Source: Actinomycetota bacterium (GTDB lineage Bacteria > Actinomycetota > Actinomycetes > Nanopelagicales > Nanopelagicaceae). Taken from it: DNA of 5,125 nt. Positions 1 through 5,125 of this stretch are shown here, in pieces. A program made the translations under genes and the position numbers. Position 1 is the stretch's first letter. The number at the start of each line of letters is the position of its first letter. The stretch lies in contig WLEM01000049.1 of NCBI GenBank assembly GCA_009704285.1, positions 1 to 5,125 of the forward strand, in the 5' to 3' direction. The notes under the pieces were generated by a model that searched no databases, was not told the origin of the DNA, and saw nothing but the letters and a program-made list of their open reading frames with translations.

Positions 1-139
1 AAATTTGGCTAGATTGGCTTTAGCGGGAATTGATTTAGATAAAATCACCAAAGAGCTTGAAATAGACGGCGTTAAGAAATTTGAAATGGCTTGGTTAGAG
101 CTTATGAACTCAGTACGAACAGTCACAGCAGGTATCTAG
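1..139 (+). CDS. tal: Transaldolase, C-terminal end (partial)
   Basis: An open frame enters from the left edge (first full codon at base 2) and ends at a TAG at 137-139, giving 45 residues. It starts NLARLALAGIDLDKI and continues with a charged helix (GVKKFEMAWLELM). This resembles the C-terminal helices of actinobacterial transaldolases, where a GID/GVD-type segment is followed by 'DGV.KF...W..L'. Transaldolase is a cytoplasmic pentose-phosphate enzyme that moves a dihydroxyacetone unit between sugar phosphates (sedoheptulose 7-phosphate + glyceraldehyde 3-phosphate to erythrose 4-phosphate + fructose 6-phosphate). The catalytic Schiff-base lysine lies upstream, outside the window, so the call rests on the tail plus its position directly before pgi. 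That pairing is common in Actinobacteria, where Tal and PGI are sometimes fused. The stop codon shares its last base with the GTG of pgi, so the two are probably co-transcribed and translationally coupled. Confidence 0.78.
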   Translation, partial: NLARLALAGIDLDKITKELEIDGVKKFEMAWLELMNSVRTVTAGI

Positions 140-141
140 TG
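130..141 (+). promoter_or_regulatory. tal-pgi stop/start overlap with weak ribosome binding site
   Basis: Bases 137-141 read TAGTG: the tal stop (137-139) and the pgi GTG start (139-141) share one G. A short AGG at 130-132 lies 6 bases before the GTG and is the only Shine-Dalgarno-like element. The arrangement suggests that ribosomes finishing tal re-initiate on pgi. This overlap is the main reason for preferring GTG 139 over the upstream in-frame TTG at 91. Confidence 0.65.
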
Positions 142-1644
142 CAACTATCTGGCCAAATTCTTTCCAAGGTAAATAAAGAAATAGCCAAGGATCTATTAGG
201 TATTTCAATTCGTTTGGCGCAGAAAGATTCAACGATTTGGGGTATTGATACTGAAGCGGCCACGCGATTAAATTGGGTAGATCTACCGATTAAATCTAGA
301 GAGTTAATGCCGCAATTAGATTCATTATCGGCATGGGCGCGCACTAATAGATTGGATCGAGTAATTCTTTGTGGCATGGGTGGATCTTCTCTTGCTGCTG
401 AAGTTATTGCAGCGGCATATGGAAAGGATTTATTAGTCATTGACTCTACTCATCCAGCTCAAATCCTTAGTGCTTGCGAAACTGATCTACATCATTCTGT
501 AATTATCATAGGCTCCAAATCAGGAACAACTATTGAAACCATATCTCATTTGAAACTTTTCACTAGCAAGCTAATCGAACTAGGTTTAGCGCCAAAGGAT
601 CATTTGGTGATAATCACCGATCCAGGTACTCCACTTGACATATCTTCAAGGCGACAAGGGTTTCGAGTAGTAAATGCTGATCCCAATGTTGGCGGTAGGT
701 ACAGTGCGTTATCAGCTTTTGGTTTAGTTCCGGCAGCTCTCATGGGGATAGATACATCAGTTTTACTAGATGATGCTGAAGCGCTGTCTCAAACATTAAT
801 CACGCCAGATTCACCAGCAATCCGTATCGCCTCATTACTCTTCACCGAAACTAAACAGTTTGTTAATTTTTGTGACCTTGACTCTAAACTTCCTGGATTG
901 TCGGACTGGATTGAACAATTAATTTCTGAATCAACTGGAAAGAACCATCGGGGGCGTTTACCTGTCGTGATTGAAGATCCTTCATCTGCTACTAAGGAGT
1001 TGACCATTGGATTTGCCAAAGGAGATTTTGATTTAAGTATCGAAGCATCCCTTGGTGAGCAATTTATATTGTGGGAGTGGGTTACTGCGCTACTTTGCTA
1101 CTTGCTGAAAGTAGACCCCTTTAACCAGCCAAATGTTACAGAAGCAAAAGAGCGTACCTCTCAAATATTAATGAAGATGGGATCTAAAGAATTTGCTGCG
1201 CCAGAACCATTCCTTGAAACTCCTACTTATCTGCTTTACTCAAACCAGAAGATATCTACTCTCCAAGAATTCCTAGAAACACCAGCTTCCTACATCGCTG
1301 TGATGGCCTATCTTGCAAGAGGTAAAGATGATCAAGTTATGAAGATTAGATCACCTCTCTCTAAGAAACTTGATAGACCGGTAACTTTTGGGTGGGGTCC
1401 TCGATTTCTGCACTCAACTGGCCAAATTCATAAAGGTGGACAGCCCAATGGGTGTTTTGTCCAAATTACTACGAACATTGCATTAGATCTACCAATTCCA
1501 AATGAAGAGTTTACCTTCGCCAATTTGTTAATGGCTCAAGCTTTAGGTGATGCTGCCGCGCTCACTGAGCGCAATCTTCCATTAATAAGAATTCATTTGA
1601 AAAGCACGCAAACAGGTATAACAGATTTATTAAAAGAGTTTTAA
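139..1644 (+). CDS. pgi: Glucose-6-phosphate isomerase (actinobacterial / Tal-linked type)
   Basis: This cytoplasmic enzyme interconverts glucose 6-phosphate and fructose 6-phosphate. I take the start as GTG 139, giving 501 residues. It overlaps the tal stop as TAGTG, has AGG 6 bases upstream, and leads into a plausible N-terminal helix. The frame is open back to a TTG at 91 (517 residues), but those codons only shadow the end of tal. With GTG as residue 1, the first SIS domain carries GMGGSS (79-84) and GSKSGTTIET (125-134), the sugar-phosphate binding loops. GGRYSAL follows near 185 and ESTGK near 264-268, with the conserved glutamate. DPFNQPNVTEAK (326-337) aligns without gaps to the classical F-D-Q-P-G-V-E-x-x-K signature, placing Lys337 at the catalytic lysine. 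FLHSTGQIHKGG follows around 423-434. The length suits the actinobacterial PGI subfamily related to Tal-PGI fusions. The reading frame is intact. It is the last gene of its operon and ends 3 bases from the convergent rbpA stop. Confidence 0.93.
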   Translation: MQLSGQILSKVNKEIAKDLLGISIRLAQKDSTIWGIDTEAATRLNWVDLPIKSRELMPQLDSLSAWARTNRLDRVILCGMGGSSLAAEVIAAAYGKDLLVIDSTHPAQILSACETDLHHSVIIIGSKSGTTIETISHLKLFTSKLIELGLAPKDHLVIITDPGTPLDISSRRQGFRVVNADPNVGGRYSALSAFGLVPAALMGIDTSVLLDDAEALSQTLITPDSPAIRIASLLFTETKQFVNFCDLDSKLPGLSDWIEQLISESTGKNHRGRLPVVIEDPSSATKELTIGFAKGDFDLSIEASLGEQFILWEWVTALLCYLLKVDPFNQPNVTEAKERTSQILMKMGSKEFAAPEPFLETPTYLLYSNQKISTLQEFLETPASYIAVMAYLARGKDDQVMKIRSPLSKKLDRPVTFGWGPRFLHSTGQIHKGGQPNGCFVQITTNIALDLPIPNEEFTFANLLMAQALGDAAALTERNLPLIRIHLKSTQTGITDLLKEF

Positions 1645-1645
1645 A

Positions 1646-1672
1646 GGCTACTCATCACCACGTAGTTTTTTT
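1646..1672 (+). terminator. Possible weak intrinsic terminator for tal-pgi, inside the rbpA 3' end
   Basis: On the + strand, CTAC (1648-1651) can pair with GTAG (1662-1665) across a 10-base loop. Two G-T wobbles (1646-1647 with 1666-1667) and then A-T pairs can extend the stem, and seven Ts follow (1666-1672). The location just past the pgi stop is right for ending that transcript. The stem is weak, however, and the T run is also explained by two AAA lysine codons of rbpA on the other strand, so it may be a by-product of coding sequence. Confidence 0.3.
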
Positions 1673-1989
1673 AAGGCAATATCTAGAATCTTGTTTGCCT
1701 CAGCTTCAGTGCGACGTTCTTTAACATAAGCAAGGTGAGTTTTATAAGGCTCATTTTTCATAGGCATTGGTGGCTTGTTCTTATCTTGCCCCGCCGGAAA
1801 ACCACAGCGTGGACAATCCCATTCAGCTGGTACCTCTACTGTGCCATCTTCAGCAAACGAGGGTTTTGTTTCATGTCCATTTGCACACCAATATGAAACT
1901 CTAAATCGAGCGATTGATTCGCCACGCTCTGCCTCGCCCATTGGACCAGCGCCAACACGACTACCTCGAATTGCACTTCCACCGGCCAT
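1648..1989 (-). CDS. rbpA: RNA polymerase-binding protein RbpA
   Basis: This 113-residue protein matches the actinobacterial RbpA family, which binds RNA polymerase and the principal (group 1) sigma factor and stabilises the open promoter complex. Visible parts, in order, are an N-terminal tail with IRGSRVGAGPMGEAERGE (7-24), a small zinc-ribbon-like core, a basic linker, and a C-terminal sigma-interaction helix region with YKTHLAYVKERR (82-93) running to the end. The core has CANGH (Cys35, His39) and CPRCG (Cys59, Cys62), a C-H-C-C set matching the zinc ligands known in Streptomyces RbpA. The mycobacterial protein lacks this set. The start ATG at 1987-1989 is supported by a strong AAAGGAG at 1995-2001, 5 bases upstream. 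It is the last gene of the gap-pgk-tpiA-secG-rbpA block, 23 bases after secG. No separate promoter is evident in that 23-base gap. Confidence 0.95.
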   Translation of the reverse strand: MAGGSAIRGSRVGAGPMGEAERGESIARFRVSYWCANGHETKPSFAEDGTVEVPAEWDCPRCGFPAGQDKNKPPMPMKNEPYKTHLAYVKERRTEAEANKILDIALKKLRGDE

Positions 1990-2012
1990 TACTACTCCTT
2001 TTGTCTTTTTAC

Positions 2013-2240
2013 TTACTTAAGCAACAAGCTCAAAGCGATTACTGATGCAAACCAAACTCCACCAACAACAATAGTAATTCGATCTAGATTCTTCTCAACC
2101 ACCGAAGAACCACCATATGTGGACGAGATTCCACCGCCGAACAAATCAGATAACCCAGATCCTTTGCCCTTGTGAAGGAGCACGAGAATAATCATTAAAA
2201 CACTGGATAAAACTAAAATTATAGAGAGAGCTAAATTCAT
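2013..2240 (-). CDS. secG: Preprotein translocase subunit SecG
   Basis: This 75-residue membrane protein is the SecG subunit of the SecYEG protein-conducting channel. SecG assists SecA-driven export across the cytoplasmic membrane. It has the expected two hydrophobic segments (about residues 3-22 and 54-74) joined by a glycine-rich loop. The loop contains the family hallmark HKGKGSGLSDLFGGG (23-37), usually seen as 'K.KG.GLS..FGG'. The length is typical for actinobacterial SecG. The start ATG (2238-2240) has GAAGG at 2248-2252, 7 bases upstream. It follows tpiA after an 83-base spacer and precedes rbpA by 23 bases. The tpiA-secG adjacency is widespread in Gram-positive bacteria and in Actinobacteria, which adds confidence. 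The longer upstream spacer leaves room for a separate promoter or processing site. Confidence 0.95.
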   Translation of the reverse strand: MNLALSIILVLSSVLMIILVLLHKGKGSGLSDLFGGGISSTYGGSSVVEKNLDRITIVVGGVWFASVIALSLLLK

Positions 2241-2323
2241 TGACTCGCCTTCACTTTGATCCTGATCTCTGACGTATCGGATAAGGATACTATCCCCTAT
2301 CCCCTTTAATCTAATCTAAGTGG
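2241..2323 (-). other. tpiA-secG intergenic spacer (83 bases)
   Basis: This is the only sizeable non-coding stretch in the window. Reading in the direction of transcription, it holds a tandem heptamer (GGGGATA twice), an overlapping imperfect hairpin, and then the secG ribosome binding site. No convincing -35/-10 pair is visible. The best -10-like hexamer, TAGTAT, matches TATAAT at 4 of 6 positions but lacks a good -35 at 16-18 bases. It also lacks a T tract after the hairpin, so a classical terminator is unlikely. Confidence 0.5.
2279..2302 (-). repeat. Imperfect inverted repeat overlapping a tandem heptamer
   Basis: On the + strand, GGATA (2279-2283), A, GGAT (2285-2288), loop ACT, ATCC (2292-2295), CC, TATCC (2298-2302) can fold as a 9-pair hairpin with one small internal loop. 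In the transcribed (-) direction the left arm overlaps two consecutive GGGGATA units. It lies about 40-60 bases before the secG start. It could be an RNA processing or attenuation element, or a protein-binding site, but nothing in the sequence decides between these. Confidence 0.4.
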
Positions 2324-3106
2324 CTAAGCCTTACTTAAAACACGATGAAATTTCGAGATTCTGGCGAACTCTTCCGGGTCTAAAGAGGCTCCACCAACTA
2401 GCGCACCGTCGATGTCAGGCTCTTTCATGATATCTAAGGTGTTAATGGATTTAACTGAACCACCATACAAAATTCGACAATTATCGGCTATCTCATCGCT
2501 TCCAATCTTCCTTAATTCATTTCGAATTGCAAGACACACTTCTTGAGCATCTTCTGGTGTTGCAGTTTTTCCTGTACCAATTGCCCATACCGGTTCGTAT
2601 GCAATCACAATCTTTTTTAGATCAGGTTTATGAAAACCTTTCAGGGAATTTCGAAGCTGTTCCAACACATGTTGGATGTGGGTACCACTTTCTCGGATTT
2701 CTAATTCTTCCCCTACGCAAAGAATGGGTTTCAATTCATTTGCTAACGCACTCTTAATTTTACGATTGACTAGAGAATCATCCTCTTTGTGATTGCTTCT
2801 ACGTTCACTGTGGCCAACGAGAACATAGGTACAACCTAATTTACTCAACATTGATCCTGAAATATCACCCGTATGAGCCCCAGAATCGGCGGCTGAAATA
2901 TCTTGTGCGCCATAAAGTAAACGCAATCGATCCCCATCAACTAATGTTTGCACTGATCTAATATCGGTAAAAGGTGGAATTACCACAATCTCAACTGCAT
3001 CATAATCACGATCTTCGAGTGAGTATGCTAGTTTTTGAGTTACCGCAATAGCTTCAAGATGATTCAGATTCATCTTCCAGTTTCCTGCGATTAATGGTTT
3101 ACGCAT
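2324..3106 (-). CDS. tpiA: Triosephosphate isomerase
   Basis: This 260-residue TIM-barrel enzyme interconverts dihydroxyacetone phosphate and glyceraldehyde 3-phosphate in glycolysis and gluconeogenesis. All key elements are present: the N-terminal AGNWKMN motif (Asn9, Lys11), the electrophilic His99 in VGHSERR (98-103), and the catalytic base Glu171 in [12 protein letters not shown] (169-180), where the flexible loop 6 begins. The two phosphate-gripping glycine motifs YGGSVK (214-219) and VGGASL (237-242) are also there. The length is normal for bacterial enzymes. The ATG (3104-3106) lies 11 bases after the pgk stop. The spacer's GAGAGAG run is the only Shine-Dalgarno-like element. The tight spacing supports co-transcription and coupling with pgk. 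No defects are seen. Confidence 0.98.
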   Translation of the reverse strand: MRKPLIAGNWKMNLNHLEAIAVTQKLAYSLEDRDYDAVEIVVIPPFTDIRSVQTLVDGDRLRLLYGAQDISAADSGAHTGDISGSMLSKLGCTYVLVGHSERRSNHKEDDSLVNRKIKSALANELKPILCVGEELEIRESGTHIQHVLEQLRNSLKGFHKPDLKKIVIAYEPVWAIGTGKTATPEDAQEVCLAIRNELRKIGSDEIADNCRILYGGSVKSINTLDIMKEPDIDGALVGGASLDPEEFARISKFHRVLSKA

Positions 3107-3117
3107 AACACTCTCTC

Positions 3118-4302
3118 TTAGCTGAGGGCAACTAGACCCGGAAGTTGTTTGCCTTCTAGATACTCAAGTGACGCGCCACCGCCAGTTGAAATGTATCCAA
3201 ACTGCTTATCTGTAAAGCCTAGTTTACGAACTGCGGCAGCCGAGTCTCCCCCGCCGACCACACTCATACCCTTGATCTCAGTTAATGCCTGAGCAATAGT
3301 TTTTGTGCCATTGGCATAATTCGGAAATTCAAACACTCCCATAGGCCCATTCCAGAAAACTGTTTTGCACTTGGAAATTGCACTTGCAAAACTAGCGGCA
3401 CTAACTGGACCGATATCCAGTCCCATTTGATCGGTAGGTATTTGATCTGCCTGTACCAATGTTGGCGGTGAGGATTCGGAGAACTCATGCGAAACCAAAA
3501 TATCTGTTGGTAGAAGCAACTGCACTTTTTTCTCAGCGGCCCGCTCAATCAATTCCTTCACGGTAGGAATCAGATCTAATTCAACTAGAGATTTACCAAC
3601 CTCTTTGCCCTGCGCTGCTAAAAATGTAAAGACCATGCCTCCGCCAATTGCAATTACATCAACCTGATCTAAAAGATTTGAAATTACTGCAATCTTGTCA
3701 GAAACTTTTGCCCCCCCAAGCACCACTGCATAAGGCCGATCAGGACTCTTCGTTAACTTCTCTAGAACATCTACCTCTGCAACAACTAAATTGCCGGCTG
3801 CATGCGGTAACAATGAAGCTAATTCAAAGACTGAAGCATGCTTACGATGAACTGCTCCAAAGCCATCCCCGACATAAACTTCACCGTAGGTTGCCAGTTC
3901 ATTCGCAAGCAACTCGCGCTCTTGCTGCACTTTGCTCGTCTCTGATTCAAGAAAACGAATATTTTCCAACATCAAGATTTCACCTGGCTTAAGTAGATCA
4001 GTGGTTGCTCGTAACCCCAGAATCTCGCTACTAAATCTCACTTCTTTATCAAGCAAAGTACCTAATCTCTTTGCAACTGGTTCTAGAGATAGCTCCTTCT
4101 TGATTTCACCCTTTGGTCTACCCAGATGAGCGATAATGACAATAGAGCAATCATTATCCAGTAGAAGTTTTATTGTGCTTAGTGATGCTCTAATTCGACC
4201 ATCATCGCTAATAACGCCATTTTTGATCGGCACATTCAGATCACATCGAAGTATTACTTGCTTACCTGCAAATGGAAGTTGAGCGAGAGTTCTAATTCCC
4301 AT
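3118..4302 (-). CDS. pgk: Phosphoglycerate kinase
   Basis: This 394-residue, two-domain cytoplasmic kinase transfers the acyl phosphate of 1,3-bisphosphoglycerate to ADP, the first ATP-yielding step of lower glycolysis. The N-domain carries the substrate-binding motifs RCDLNVP (19-25), HLGRPKG (59-65), LENIRF (112-117) and [12 protein letters not shown] (146-157). The C-domain carries the nucleotide-binding motifs GGAKVSDKI (196-204), GPMGVFE (319-325), GGGDSAAA (350-357) and STGGGASLE (372-380). The length is typical. The ATG (4300-4302) is immediately preceded by an in-frame TAA, so no longer start exists. It sits 5 bases after the gap stop with no recognisable Shine-Dalgarno sequence (upstream reads CTATCTAATATAA), which suggests translation coupled to gap. 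A run of seven Gs (3711-3717 on this strand) encodes the Gly-Gly of GGAK, and the frame is intact across it. Confidence 0.98.
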   Translation of the reverse strand: MGIRTLAQLPFAGKQVILRCDLNVPIKNGVISDDGRIRASLSTIKLLLDNDCSIVIIAHLGRPKGEIKKELSLEPVAKRLGTLLDKEVRFSSEILGLRATTDLLKPGEILMLENIRFLESETSKVQQERELLANELATYGEVYVGDGFGAVHRKHASVFELASLLPHAAGNLVVAEVDVLEKLTKSPDRPYAVVLGGAKVSDKIAVISNLLDQVDVIAIGGGMVFTFLAAQGKEVGKSLVELDLIPTVKELIERAAEKKVQLLLPTDILVSHEFSESSPPTLVQADQIPTDQMGLDIGPVSAASFASAISKCKTVFWNGPMGVFEFPNYANGTKTIAQALTEIKGMSVVGGGDSAAAVRKLGFTDKQFGYISTGGGASLEYLEGKQLPGLVALS

Positions 4303-4307
4303 TTATA

Positions 4308-5125
<818 letters not shown>

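Noticed and set aside
276..287. Perfect 12-base palindrome GGTAGATCTACC in pgi
   Set aside because: About one such palindrome is expected by chance in 5 kb. It is fully explained by conserved codons (Val-Asp-Leu-Pro) and is not in a regulatory position.
123..440. 105-codon - strand open frame antisense to pgi
   Set aside because: It lies wholly opposite well-conserved PGI coding sequence, and its translation resembles no known family. It is a shadow frame.
149..1429. 12-base exact direct repeat CTGGCCAAATTC at 149-160 and 1418-1429
   Set aside because: Both copies encode Gly-Gln-Ile within pgi, with no flanking similarity and no sign of a mobile element. It is most likely chance.
1630..1644. 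TTAAAAGAGTTTTAA palindrome at the pgi stop as an rbpA terminator
   Set aside because: The stem is A-T only with a 3-base loop and no proper T tract in either direction, so it is too weak to call a terminator.
1775..2020. 81-codon + strand open frame across rbpA
   Set aside because: It is antisense to a clear RbpA gene, with no ribosome site of note or recognisable motif.
3282..3548. 88-codon - strand frame inside pgk
   Set aside because: It is an out-of-frame shadow of pgk, whose main frame carries all the catalytic motifs.
3648..4129. Two + strand open frames antisense to pgk
   Set aside because: They are Leu/His/Gln-rich translations typical of the antisense of a conserved gene, with no family resemblance.

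Overview
The window looks like a piece of a compact, low-to-moderate GC actinobacterial chromosome (roughly 40-45 % GC by eye). The phylum call rests on a clear RbpA, an RNA polymerase-binding protein restricted to Actinobacteria, and on the gene order gap-pgk-tpiA-secG-rbpA, which is a familiar actinobacterial arrangement. The modest GC, tiny intergenic gaps and full coding density suggest a streamlined aquatic lineage such as freshwater acI / Nanopelagicales. That placement is inference and has not been tested by alignment.

Layout. The left part (1-1644) reads on the + strand: the last 45 codons of a transaldolase gene (tal), then a complete glucose-6-phosphate isomerase gene (pgi) whose GTG start overlaps the tal stop by one base. 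The rest (1648-5125) reads on the - strand, in transcription order: gap (GAPDH, 5' end outside the window), pgk, tpiA, secG, rbpA. The two blocks meet tail to tail with only 3 bases between the pgi and rbpA stop codons.

How the genes work together. tal and pgi interconvert pentose-phosphate and upper glycolytic sugar phosphates. TpiA, GAPDH and Pgk carry out the triose steps of glycolysis/gluconeogenesis. SecG is the small membrane subunit of the SecYEG translocon, and RbpA supports housekeeping sigma-factor transcription. Gaps inside the - strand block are 5, 11, 83 and 23 bases, consistent with one operon. The 83-base tpiA-secG spacer (2241-2323) is the only sizeable non-coding stretch and holds a tandem heptamer and an imperfect hairpin.

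No RNA genes, mobile elements, CRISPR arrays or phage genes are visible, and no stretch over 300 bases lacks a gene. I see no previously undescribed system here. It is an ordinary central-carbon locus, with a few local details on translation coupling, convergent termination and the PGI subfamily worth checking.
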